Below, piece after piece: positions 7,282 through 14,527 of a DNA stretch of 21,045 nt. The translations under genes were made by a program, and so were the position numbers. Below the pieces are notes generated by a model. The model saw only the letters and a program-made list of their open reading frames with translations, searched no databases and had not been told where the DNA came from. Source of the stretch: a virus. The number at the start of each line of letters is the position of its first letter. Position 1 is the stretch's first letter. Location: IMG/VR virus record IMGVR_UViG_3300034082_001961, positions 1 through 21,045 of that record; one strand, given 5' to 3'.

Positions 7282-8741
7282 TGATCAAGACTCCTAAATC
7301 TATTGCCATAGTCGGCGGTGGGACTGCCGGCTTTGTGTCTGCTCTTATACTAAAGAAAAAATTTCCATCGTTGAAAGTTTCTATTATTAGATCAACAAAA
7401 ATAGGAATAATAGGAGTTGGTGAAGGTTCTACAGAACACTGGAAGAACTTTTTAAATTTTCTTGAAATAGATCATAAAGAAGTTTTTAAAGAATGCGATG
7501 CCACTTTAAAATTTGGAATTATGTTCAAAGATTGGACTGATAAAGATTATCTACACAGCATACAAACTGAATACAATCAAAAATTTGGTCAGTATTCCTA
7601 TGTTTATGCAAATTTAATCGGTGAAGGAAATGATTCTCAATCGTTATCTTCAAGCATACCCTGGAAAGGTCAAGTTAGTCGATGGTTTATAGATAATCCA
7701 GACTATTCCCCCACTTCTCAGTTTCATTTTAATACCAACAAATTAAATGCTTGGCTGATTAAACTAGCTGCTAAATTTAATATCGATGTATTTGACGATG
7801 AAATCGTTGATGTTGAGATTAAAGAAGACGGTGATATTGGCGTGTTAACTGGAAATAAACAAAATTATAATTATGATTTTTATATAGACAGTACAGGATT
7901 TAAAAAATTATTAATTTCTAAATTAGGTGCTAAATGGCAAAGCTATTCAAAGTATCTCAAGATGAAATCTGCTATTGTTTTTCCTACAGGCGATGAAGAA
8001 AATTATAATACCTACACATTAGCTAAAGCAATGGACTATGGTTGGATGTTTAGAATTCCTACCTGGGGTAGATATGGCAATGGCTATATCTACGATAGCG
8101 ATTATATCGACGAACATCAAGCAAAATTAGAAGCAGAAAAATATCTAGGGTACGAAGTTAATATAGCAAAAAAAATAGATTTCGACCCAGGCGGATTAGA
8201 TCGAGTATGGATAAACAACTGTGTAGCCATTGGGCTTTCTGCTAGTTTTGTTGAACCGCTAGAAGCGTCTTCTATAGGAACGTCAATTCAACAATCATTT
8301 TTATTGATGTACAGTTTGATTAATTACGATCAGAAAGTTATCGATTCGTATAATAAAAGTTGTACTTCAATATTAGAAAATATTAGAGACTTTGTAGCAT
8401 TGCACTACTACACAAATAAAGACTCGTCTCAATTTTGGAAAGATATAAAAAATATACCAATTCCTGAAAAACTAAAAGAAAAATTGGAAATATGGAAACA
8501 TCGATTGCCAGTTTCAGAAGATTTTAATTCGGAGTCTAGATATATATTGTTTAGTGAAGATCATCACATTATGGTCTTGCACGGAATTGATCACTTTAAC
8601 AAAGATAGCATCAAGAAAGAATTCGAAATGCACGATATACAAGTAAAGATTGATTCTGATAACATTATTTCTCATAATAAATTACAGCAAGACACTGTAC
8701 CGAGAATAAGTCATAAAGAATTTGTAAAGTATTTTAGATAA
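7281..8741 (+). CDS. Flavin-dependent tryptophan-halogenase-like protein (variant WxWxIP motif)
   Basis: 486 residues, close to the usual 500-540. The N-terminal dinucleotide-binding motif is IVGGGTAGF (10-18). GVGEGSTEHW (45-54) is the second FAD-contact motif of tryptophan halogenases, and ECDATLKFGIMF (71-82) contains K77 at the position of the catalytic lysine (K79 in PrnA). FVEPLEASSIG (323-333) matches the EPLES motif that carries the catalytic glutamate, in the EPLE-x-x-SI form known from non-classical halogenases. The diagnostic WxWxIP motif is altered to WMFRIP (255-260): the second Trp is Phe. Known members use FADH2 from a separate reductase, O2 and chloride or bromide to halogenate indoles; no reductase is seen nearby. 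The gene is coupled at both ends by TAATG overlaps. Halogenase family membership is strong; activity and substrate are open. Confidence 0.85.
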   Translation: MIKTPKSIAIVGGGTAGFVSALILKKKFPSLKVSIIRSTKIGIIGVGEGSTEHWKNFLNFLEIDHKEVFKECDATLKFGIMFKDWTDKDYLHSIQTEYNQKFGQYSYVYANLIGEGNDSQSLSSSIPWKGQVSRWFIDNPDYSPTSQFHFNTNKLNAWLIKLAAKFNIDVFDDEIVDVEIKEDGDIGVLTGNKQNYNYDFYIDSTGFKKLLISKLGAKWQSYSKYLKMKSAIVFPTGDEENYNTYTLAKAMDYGWMFRIPTWGRYGNGYIYDSDYIDEHQAKLEAEKYLGYEVNIAKKIDFDPGGLDRVWINNCVAIGLSASFVEPLEASSIGTSIQQSFLLMYSLINYDQKVIDSYNKSCTSILENIRDFVALHYYTNKDSSQFWKDIKNIPIPEKLKEKLEIWKHRLPVSEDFNSESRYILFSEDHHIMVLHGIDHFNKDSIKKEFEMHDIQVKIDSDNIISHNKLQQDTVPRISHKEFVKYFR

Positions 8742-9460
8742 TGGCAAAAAAGAAAATTGTTTATTGGGCTCCTGTATTTTTTGATGATAAAAAAGATTGG
8801 AACATATTCTACTATGATTTAGAATCTTTATATGATAATCATAGACCTCAAATTGATAAAGGCTCCGAAACAAACAATTTTTTTTATTGTCCAGCATTTA
8901 AACATCTTGCTCGAAATACATTTTTAATTAAAAATCCAATTCATACACATTTTATATTTGAAGATGGTGTTGCAAAAGTAAAAAGCAAAAATCATGTTCT
9001 TATAGAAAAACAGCATCCGCCGTCTATAAAAAATAGTGAGTTAATTTGTTATGGAATGCAGTTTGTCTTTTTTAGTGAAGATGACATAATAGCCAAGTTA
9101 ACTTCTCCATTTTTTAATCAATCTCCTTATATGCAAAATTGTTCTCTAGTACCAGGACAGCTTAATATTAAAAAATGGTTTAGAAATTTAAATTTAGAAT
9201 TTAATTTATGGCCCAATAAAAACGAGATTGAATTTCAAAAAGACGAAGTAATAGCTTATGTAAATTTTGAGTGCGGAGACGAAGAAGTAGTTTTAAAAAG
9301 ATTTCAAATGAATCCTAAATTACATCAGCTTATGGGGGCTTGTGCTTCGGCAACTTCTTGGGAATCGTTTGTTCCTATTCAAGAAAGATATCAAAGATTT
9401 ATGAAAACTAGAACAAATTCATTAGTCTTAAACGAAATTAAAAACAATTTGGTAACTTAA
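8741..9460 (+). CDS. Unknown protein, first of a paralogous pair (DUF6065-like?)
   Basis: 239 residues, start overlapping the halogenase-like stop as TAATG. Landmarks are CPAFKHLARNTFLIKNP, FVFFSEDD, VPGQLNIKKWFRNLNLEFNL and an EFQKDEVIAYVNF strand near residue 170. The next gene has the same order of landmarks (CDGLLSLYSKGFHLKMWSDL, IPGCINFKNQ, LELIAGDPIVHIIP), so the two are distant paralogues. The layout (Cys-Pro near the start, a PG-x-(I/L)-N strand, a final acidic 'E-x-x-x-G-(D/E)-P-hydrophobic' turn) recalls DUF6065-type beta-sandwich proteins reported near oxygenases and halogenases; I could not verify this. No catalytic motif, signal peptide or membrane segment is evident. Its place right after the halogenase suggests a linked role. 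Confidence 0.7.
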   Translation: MAKKKIVYWAPVFFDDKKDWNIFYYDLESLYDNHRPQIDKGSETNNFFYCPAFKHLARNTFLIKNPIHTHFIFEDGVAKVKSKNHVLIEKQHPPSIKNSELICYGMQFVFFSEDDIIAKLTSPFFNQSPYMQNCSLVPGQLNIKKWFRNLNLEFNLWPNKNEIEFQKDEVIAYVNFECGDEEVVLKRFQMNPKLHQLMGACASATSWESFVPIQERYQRFMKTRTNSLVLNEIKNNLVT

Positions 9461-10177
9461 ATGTTTGATATTATTAACAAAAGAAAAAAAATAGTTGTAG
9501 ATTGTTTTACAAGTAATCCTGCAATACTTGAATATTTCCCTATAACTCATGCTGTTAAAAATTATCCCGATTGGTGGAAAAGGATGGAAGCATCCTTTCC
9601 GCACACTAGTACTAGTGGTATTGAACATCCTGCTCCTACTATAAAACGTTGTGACGGACTGCTTAGTCTTTATTCCAAAGGTTTTCATTTGAAAATGTGG
9701 AGTGATTTGATCTTAGAAACTAATGATCAAGGAGAATTTAGATATCAATATTCTTCTGACGAAAATCATCCTATTGTTAGTCACAGTAAAAGACAAATAG
9801 GGTCTGCTTTTGGAAACTATGCGCATCTTAAAATACTATCTCCCTGGATGATAGAAGAAAAAACCGGGGTTGATTTTTTATTTACAGGGTCTAGTTGGAA
9901 TTATCCAGACAAACTGTTTGATTGGAATATTATTCCAGGTTGCATTAATTTTAAAAATCAATCTAGTACACACATAAATCTTTTTATGCCTGCAAAACAA
10001 GCAAGATTAGAACTCATAGCTGGAGACCCCATAGTACATATAATTCCTGTATCTGAAAAAGATGTAGATTTAAGATGTCATGAATTAACTGACAAAGAGT
10101 ATAGAACTAAAATGTTAAAATATAGTTTTATGTCTAGTTTTATGGGCAGGTTTAAGAAAAATGCAAAACGCTCTTAA
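9461..10177 (+). CDS. Unknown protein, second of a paralogous pair (DUF6065-like?)
   Basis: 238 residues, beginning one base after the previous stop. The core CDGLLSLYSKGFHLKMWSDL (about 65-84) and the C-terminal IPGCINFKNQ and RLELIAGDPIVHIIPVSE (about 182-199) parallel the preceding protein and give the clearest match of the two to the DUF6065-like pattern. It is rich in Trp and Tyr (including PDWWKRM near residue 33), suggesting a ligand-binding beta-sandwich. It ends in a basic tail (GRFKKNAKRS) and overlaps the next gene by 17 bases. No catalytic residues can be named. Pairing with the upstream paralogue may mean a heteromer. Confidence 0.7.
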   Translation: MFDIINKRKKIVVDCFTSNPAILEYFPITHAVKNYPDWWKRMEASFPHTSTSGIEHPAPTIKRCDGLLSLYSKGFHLKMWSDLILETNDQGEFRYQYSSDENHPIVSHSKRQIGSAFGNYAHLKILSPWMIEEKTGVDFLFTGSSWNYPDKLFDWNIIPGCINFKNQSSTHINLFMPAKQARLELIAGDPIVHIIPVSEKDVDLRCHELTDKEYRTKMLKYSFMSSFMGRFKKNAKRS

Positions 10178-10811
10178 TTCTGGTTTTCATTTTTTTCCTA
10201 ATTACGGCTATCTTGTAGAAGATATTCCTCTTGATATATTTGCCGAAATAAGAAAAGAAGTTAGAAAAATTAAATCTGATATGGAAAATTTTCCGTCAGC
10301 TACTTCTTTACTTAGTGGTAATATTGAACAAGAGTTTACACTAACTGAATGCAATAACGTTCTCGAACCTTACGTTTTAAGGCTGGTTAAGTCATACGAT
10401 GATCACTTTAATTATATAAAAAGTATTAATTCGTTAGACACTGATCTTCCACTAGGGCTAACACAGCTATGGGTCAATTTTCAAAAGAAGCACGAATTTA
10501 ACCCTAATCATAATCATTCGGGCGTATTCAGTTTTGTAATATGGGTAAAACTTCCTTATGAATTAAAGGAAGAATTAGACGCTTCACCAGGAAAATATTC
10601 TAATGGGAATGTTGCTTCGGCTTTTCAGTTTACTTATAGCGATACTTTAGGTAATCTTAGAACACATTCTTTATTTTTAGATAAATCATCTGAAGGAAAG
10701 ATTTTATTATTTCCTAATAAAATGATACATTGTGTTTATCCATTCTATACAAGTGACGAGTATAGAATTTCAGTATCTGGTAATATTTCATTAAAGGTAA
10801 AAAATGACTAG
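10161..10811 (+). CDS. 2OG-FeII_Oxy_5-type (PF13759-like) oxygenase
   Basis: 216 residues. LTQLWVNFQKKHEFNPNHNH (100-119) followed by SGVFSFVIWVKLP is the hallmark of the 2OG-FeII_Oxy_5 group, which has a W-x-N strand, an (N/P)-x-H-x-H motif and then SG-x-x-(Y/F). Candidate iron ligands are H117 and/or H119 and the distal H190 in FPNKMIHCVYPF; R202 in YRISVSGN would hold 2-oxoglutarate. KILLFPN (180-186) is the usual strand before the distal His. Similar proteins are common in T4-like marine phages; their substrates are not established as far as I know. The gene overlaps the preceding one by 17 bases and the following one by 8, so translation is likely coupled across all three. Confidence 0.82.
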   Translation: MQNALNSGFHFFPNYGYLVEDIPLDIFAEIRKEVRKIKSDMENFPSATSLLSGNIEQEFTLTECNNVLEPYVLRLVKSYDDHFNYIKSINSLDTDLPLGLTQLWVNFQKKHEFNPNHNHSGVFSFVIWVKLPYELKEELDASPGKYSNGNVASAFQFTYSDTLGNLRTHSLFLDKSSEGKILLFPNKMIHCVYPFYTSDEYRISVSGNISLKVKND

Positions 10812-11346
10812 TTTTTATGAATTTGACAATAGCGAAGTAGGTAGTTTGGTATATTCTTTTAATCAATTAGGAGAAAATATAGTTGGTGCAGAAGTCGGTG
10901 CATTTAGAGCGCAGTGTAGCTGCTGTTTGTTGCAGAAATGCAACAACATTAAAAAAATATATTTAATAGATCCTTTTAAAGCGCATCTTGACAGTATACA
11001 AAATTTATTTTTTGATGAAAAAGAAATGGAGTTTGTTAGAACTACAGCACATCATCATATTAAATGGTCAGGACATCAAGACAAAGCAGAATTTTTAGAA
11101 TTTGAAGAAATTGAGGCCGCTGAAAAAATAGAAGACGAAAGTTTAGATTTTGTTTACTTCGACGCCTGGGTAGATATAGAAACTGTTGAAGAAAAAATAA
11201 TTCGATGGGAACGCAAGGTTAAGAAAGGTGGTATTGTTTCTGGACACGACTGGAAATATATCCCAATCCGAGAAAAACTACAGGCACATCGACAAGAAAA
11301 ACAGCTATTAAATGTCAATAATACCTGGATGTGGTATAAAGATTAA
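10804..11346 (+). CDS. Class I SAM-dependent methyltransferase
   Basis: 180 residues. VGAEVGAFRAQCS (about 27-39) is motif I of the Rossmann-like methyltransferase fold (acidic residue-x-G-x-x-x-G type), IYLIDPF (about 51-57) supplies the acidic end of strand 2, and LDFVYFDAW (about 114-122) with GGIVSGHDW (about 142-150) corresponds to strands 4 and 5 in Methyltransf_24-like small-molecule or sugar O-methyltransferases. The length is at the short end, with no extra substrate domain. The GHDW segment is common where a metal or acidic pair assists catalysis. It overlaps the upstream oxygenase gene by 8 bases and is the last gene of the forward run; its TAA overlaps the convergent cupin-like gene's stop within TTAA. 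The substrate is unknown; glycans or modified amino acids are candidates. Confidence 0.82.
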   Translation: MTSFYEFDNSEVGSLVYSFNQLGENIVGAEVGAFRAQCSCCLLQKCNNIKKIYLIDPFKAHLDSIQNLFFDEKEMEFVRTTAHHHIKWSGHQDKAEFLEFEEIEAAEKIEDESLDFVYFDAWVDIETVEEKIIRWERKVKKGGIVSGHDWKYIPIREKLQAHRQEKQLLNVNNTWMWYKD

Positions 11347-11939
11347 TTTAAATTAAATGTAATAGATAACTTAAAATCTTCAATTTCTTTCACACAATGC
11401 CACTTGGCTTTGTCGATAAAAAATACATTTTGATCTTCTAAGACATATTCATTGTCGTCAATTAGCCATTTTGATTTACCTGCTATATTTTTAATTATAA
11501 CAGAATAATCATGCTCATGGTACGGATAAGATATAATCTTTGAGCCTTTAGAAATATACATATTAGAATTTATTTCTATGCCAAATTCTTTATTCAATCT
11601 ATCAGTTATAGCTGCAATATCATTAAAAAGATACTGAACTCCTGAAATAACAAATGTGTGCCCTTGTTTGTATAAGTTTAAAAATTTATCGTACAATAAG
11701 CATTCATCGATAGGAGAGAAAAAATCCTGTTCTTTGTATCCGTCTTCTCTAGCTATTCTTTCTATAGTAGGGCACCCTGTGGGATAACTCTTAGGCCAAC
11801 GATACCTATCTCTAATCCTTTCTAAGACCATATCTTCGGATATTCTTAGAGGACTAGAGTATACCATATTCACAACTCTGTTTAATTTGGTATCGTCTAA
11901 CTCGAAATGTTTCATTCGAGCTTCGATAATTTCTTCCAT
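11343..11939 (-). CDS. Cupin/JmjC-like putative Fe(II) oxygenase
   Basis: 198 residues. The C-terminal third has the cupin/JmjC layout: SYPYHEHDYSVIIKNIAGKS (137-156), with H141, H143 and D144 as candidate metal ligands, then a Trp and an IDDNEYVLEDQNVFFID strand pair, and H181 in KWHCVKEIEDFKLSITF as the distal ligand. The V-x-x-x-x-G-K-x-K/W-x-(I/L) stretch recalls the strand after HxD in cupin_4 protein hydroxylases such as the ribosomal oxygenases; there the substrate is a protein side chain. The N-terminal 100 residues are helical and charged, without a recognised domain. It lies downstream of two small genes and the glycine-rich gene on the minus strand and converges with the methyltransferase gene. 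A weaker alternative is a non-enzymatic cupin. Confidence 0.62.
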   Translation of the reverse strand: MEEIIEARMKHFELDDTKLNRVVNMVYSSPLRISEDMVLERIRDRYRWPKSYPTGCPTIERIAREDGYKEQDFFSPIDECLLYDKFLNLYKQGHTFVISGVQYLFNDIAAITDRLNKEFGIEINSNMYISKGSKIISYPYHEHDYSVIIKNIAGKSKWLIDDNEYVLEDQNVFFIDKAKWHCVKEIEDFKLSITFNLN

Positions 11940-11943
11940 ATTA

Positions 11944-12162
11944 TTAGCTTTGTGATTCTACTAGATTTTTTAGGTATGCCGTTTCTTCCTCAGTAAGAGG
12001 AGGTTGAGAAGTTGCTAAAAAATGTAAATTAATATCATGCTCAAAATATTTTTTTGAACCTGCAAGGGTGGGAAATTTAGCATTGCATATATGATCGCCT
12101 GATTCGGTAGAAACTGCGATAGTTACTTCTCTGCCATCAAAATTATAATTAAAAGATCTCAT
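11944..12162 (-). CDS. Small protein, paralogue of its upstream neighbour
   Basis: 72 residues. The C-terminus LTEEETAYLKNL matches LTTEEKAFLQSM in the 71-aa protein encoded just upstream, and both begin with a polar beta-like half containing an R-x-(V/L)-(T/I)-x-x-(V/F) strand, so the two look like paralogues. The start is one base after the neighbour's stop, implying coupled translation. No signal peptide, membrane segment or metal motif is seen. Location directly 3' of a large adhesin-like gene suggests a fibre-assembly role, as with small tail-fibre chaperones in other T4-like phages, but there is no sequence match to T4 gp57A or gp38 that I can see. Confidence 0.6.
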   Translation of the reverse strand: MRSFNYNFDGREVTIAVSTESGDHICNAKFPTLAGSKKYFEHDINLHFLATSQPPLTEEETAYLKNLVESQS

Positions 12163-12163
12163 T

Positions 12164-12379
12164 TTATTCTGCGTCCATCATTGATTGTAAAAATGCTTTT
12201 TCCTCTGTGGTTAAAGCTGATTTATTTAACTGTGCTAGTGCTGTATCGAGATCAGTTATGGCATTGTTTTTAAATGCCCAAATAGAAGGAGTTGATGTTC
12301 TAGCTACTTCTACTCCATCTTCAAATATCATGATTAGCCTAGTATTACTATCAATTTCGGTTTTTTGTATTTCTCTCAT
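12164..12379 (-). CDS. Small protein immediately downstream of a glycine-rich gene
   Basis: 71 residues, starting 11 bases after the glycine-rich gene's stop with AGGAAA before the ATG. It contains RLIMIFEDGVEVARTSTPS, which looks like a beta-hairpin, followed by an amphipathic segment (AITDLDTALAQL) and the LTTEEKAFLQSM helix shared with the next gene. It is cytoplasmic by sequence. The pair is found once in this window although there are three glycine-rich genes, so if it is a chaperone pair it either serves one of them or all three. Function is unknown. Confidence 0.6.
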   Translation of the reverse strand: MREIQKTEIDSNTRLIMIFEDGVEVARTSTPSIWAFKNNAITDLDTALAQLNKSALTTEEKAFLQSMMDAE

Positions 12380-12390
12380 TTTTTTTCCTA

Positions 12391-14409
12391 TTAGTATCTA
12401 ATAATAACCACGCCAGGGCCGCCTCGGCCGCCTACTCCATATGGATTACTACTGTTGTGACCGGAAGCACCACCACCACCGCCAGTATTATCGGCTCCAG
12501 GACTAGCATAATCTCCTGCGGCCTGTTGATGGAATCCGTATGTTGATGCGTGAACCGGATTGTTATAACGGCCACCACCGCCACCACCGCCAGGTCCACC
12601 TGCGCCTCCTTGAGATTGTGGAGCGTGGCCACCACCGCCACCACCTCCACCTCGAGTTACTGATGTTCCAGTGATACTGTTAGCAACTCCAATACCTCCA
12701 GCACCTGCAGGATTGCCGCCGCCTGCTCCTCCTACTCCACCTGCTCCTCCTCCTCCGCCACAACCATGTGGAGGTGATCCTGGACTATCGCCTCCGGGAA
12801 ATCCTTGCCCAGGTATTCCTCGTCCAAACCCGCCTGGATGGGTGTAGGCTGCGCCGCCGCCGCTGCCACCTCTGCTTCCCGAGTCTCCACTGTTGCCCGG
12901 GTGTGTGTCAAACCCTGCTGTAGGGAATCCGGGATAATTATTTTGATTTCCTGGATGTACACCGCCAGATCCGCCACCGTAGGCTTCTAGTCCTCCAAAT
13001 CTTGAAGGTTGTCCTTTGTTTGAAACAAACTGAGGTGGAGATGATGTTTCAACTTGATTTCCGCCGCCTACTCCAACATATACAGGAACTACTCCATCTG
13101 GGCTGATTGGATGATTAGGAACATATAGATGTCCGCCAGCACCTCCTCCTCCTCCAAGAATTCCGCCAGCACCACCGCCAGCAACTACTAGTACATCGCA
13201 ATGCGTTACTCCCATAGGAACTTTAAAAAAGTGTGCGCCAGTTGTGTTAAATTCTACAACTGTTCTTCTTATTGGTTTCCAAATACTACCGTCATAGATT
13301 TCTGTTAGCCTGCTGTCTGTGTTGTATCTCATCATGCCTGTTTCTGGTGCGTCAGTGCTTGGAGTAAGATATCTTACAATAATTACGCCTGGGCCACCAC
13401 CACCGCCATTGGCATCATCACCAATACCGGTGTGCATACCACCACCACCACCACCACCGGTATTTCTGCGCCCCGGTTCGCCGAAGCCAAAAGGTTGCCA
13501 TCCAACTGGACCTGGAGTGGTAGCTGCTCGAGTATTGTACTCTGTAGGCTGGCCAGCAGTAGCTGGAAAATCATATCCTATTTGAGAATCGTAATGAAAG
13601 TCAAACGATGCTCCGCGTCCACCACCACCAAGTCCACCAGGTGCAGTATCAACTGGGCTTTGATAACCACTTACGTGACTGCCACCTCCACCTCCACCTG
13701 CATAGTATTGATTTATTCCAGTAATACTACTAATTAAACCATCCCCACCTTTTCTTCCAGCATTACCGTTTGATCTAGTGTCTCCAGGTCCAATGTTACT
13801 AGGATGTCCGCCTGCGGCACCTGCACCACCGCCACCACCTCCGGTGTGTGTTCCTACTCCAGTAGTTGCATTATTAATGGAACCGCCTAGATTGCCGCCA
13901 CCTGCTCCAGGAAAGCCATAATTAATACCACCGGGGTTTGGCTGACCTGGTTGTGTGGCAGCACCTCCTGCTCCACTGCTGGTTCCGCCACCACCACTTC
14001 CTCCAGCAAGACCTGTGCCGCCTGGGGCCCAACCTCCACCACCACCACCGCCTAGTGCTGTTAATGCTCCAAATGTAGTGGGATTTCCATTAGATCCGTT
14101 TCCACTACTATAACCACGAGCTTGACCGCCTGTTCCGATATTATAAGCCACTGTTCCGCCAGGTGTCACCGGCAATGCAGGACGATACACAGCACCACCG
14201 CCACCGCCACCGCCACCAATTCCACCGCCAGCACCGCCGCCACCAATAACTAATACGTCAACTGCGGTTATTCCCGAAGGAACTGTAAATGTACCGGGGC
14301 CAGTAGTAGTAAACATCTGGACAACGTATCCAGGTCGTTGTAATGTTGTTCCTGACGGAATTTCAAGGTGTCCAGTATCATTAACTGTTGTACTCTGTAA
14401 AGTTGCCAT
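12391..14409 (-). CDS. Two-module glycine-rich adhesin-like (tail fibre) protein
   Basis: 672 residues. There are two modules of about 300 residues. Each begins with a strand segment (TTGPGTFTVPSGITAVDVLV at about 35-54; TTGAHFFKVPMGVTHCDVLV at about 374-395), continues with long poly-Gly and GGxGG repeats interrupted by Pro, His, Asn and aromatic residues, and ends in GPGVIIVRY or GPGVVIIRY, the last at the very C-terminus. A linker with MMRYNTDSRLTEIYDGSIW, a motif common in phage fibres, joins them. The beta 'VPxGV' plus glycine-rich organisation fits the glycine-rich domain families of phage tail proteins. By analogy with the Gly-rich motifs of S16-type gp38 adhesins it could pack as polyglycine-II helices with variable loops at the tip. 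The start has AGAGAGAAA before it and late-promoter-like elements further upstream. Role in host binding is inferred. Confidence 0.8.
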   Translation of the reverse strand: MATLQSTTVNDTGHLEIPSGTTLQRPGYVVQMFTTTGPGTFTVPSGITAVDVLVIGGGGAGGGIGGGGGGGGAVYRPALPVTPGGTVAYNIGTGGQARGYSSGNGSNGNPTTFGALTALGGGGGGGWAPGGTGLAGGSGGGGTSSGAGGAATQPGQPNPGGINYGFPGAGGGNLGGSINNATTGVGTHTGGGGGGAGAAGGHPSNIGPGDTRSNGNAGRKGGDGLISSITGINQYYAGGGGGGSHVSGYQSPVDTAPGGLGGGGRGASFDFHYDSQIGYDFPATAGQPTEYNTRAATTPGPVGWQPFGFGEPGRRNTGGGGGGGMHTGIGDDANGGGGGPGVIIVRYLTPSTDAPETGMMRYNTDSRLTEIYDGSIWKPIRRTVVEFNTTGAHFFKVPMGVTHCDVLVVAGGGAGGILGGGGGAGGHLYVPNHPISPDGVVPVYVGVGGGNQVETSSPPQFVSNKGQPSRFGGLEAYGGGSGGVHPGNQNNYPGFPTAGFDTHPGNSGDSGSRGGSGGGAAYTHPGGFGRGIPGQGFPGGDSPGSPPHGCGGGGGAGGVGGAGGGNPAGAGGIGVANSITGTSVTRGGGGGGGGHAPQSQGGAGGPGGGGGGGRYNNPVHASTYGFHQQAAGDYASPGADNTGGGGGASGHNSSNPYGVGGRGGPGVVIIRY

Positions 14410-14419
14410 TAATTTCTCT

Positions 14420-14432
14420 CTAATATTAGTAT
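14420..14432. repeat. 13-bp direct repeat, left copy (CTAATATTAGTAT)
   Basis: The same 13 bases occur at 16738-16750 in the same orientation. This copy lies just upstream of a glycine-rich gene start; the other covers the stop codon of another glycine-rich gene. On the minus strand it reads ATACTAATATTAG, like the 3' end of a glycine-rich gene (AGA-TAC-TAA). The copies bracket the second halogenase/oxygenase block. Confidence 0.8.
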
Positions 14433-14436
14433 GATC

Positions 14437-14460
14437 ATAAATATCCTGAAAGATATTTAT
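14437..14460. promoter_or_regulatory. Inverted repeat with late-promoter-like cores on both strands
   Basis: A perfect 9-bp inverted repeat (ATAAATATC / GATATTTAT) with loop CTGAAA. On the plus strand it contains CATAAATA and on the minus strand AATAAATA, so it could serve as a two-way late promoter for the divergent glycine-rich gene (start 14409) and halogenase gene (start 14528). An AT-rich hairpin followed by TTTT could alternatively act as a weak terminator, but it lies upstream of both genes. Confidence 0.4.
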
Positions 14461-14490
14461 TTTTCTATGTATTTATTCCTGTTATTTATT
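14454..14490 (-). promoter_or_regulatory. Three tandem AATAAATA late-promoter-like elements
   Basis: On the minus strand AATAAATA occurs at 14461-14454, 14477-14470 and 14490-14483, spaced 13-16 bases apart, 45-80 bases upstream of the glycine-rich gene start at 14409. The outermost copy is embedded in GAATAAATAACAG, identical to the element before the gp13-like gene. They resemble the T4 late promoter core TATAAATA; three in a row argue against chance, although the region is AT-rich. Confidence 0.5.
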
Positions 14491-14527
14491 CCAATTTTCC
14501 TGTAATGGAAATACAAATTGAGCATAT

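Noticed and set aside
12432-13737. Several 60-100-codon reading frames on both strands across the glycine-rich gene
   Set aside because: They are shadows caused by GGN/CCN repeats, give Pro-rich, Thr-rich or low-complexity peptides, and lack ribosome sites.
12460-14240. Many CCACC-type tandem units that could suggest a satellite, a CRISPR or a phase-variable tract
   Set aside because: The units encode poly-Gly in frame, are irregular, have no uniform spacers, and a three-base slip would not switch the frame off.
14437-14464. AT-only hairpin followed by TTTT as a Rho-independent terminator
   Set aside because: The stem is almost free of GC and lies upstream of both divergent genes, so a promoter-related role is more likely.
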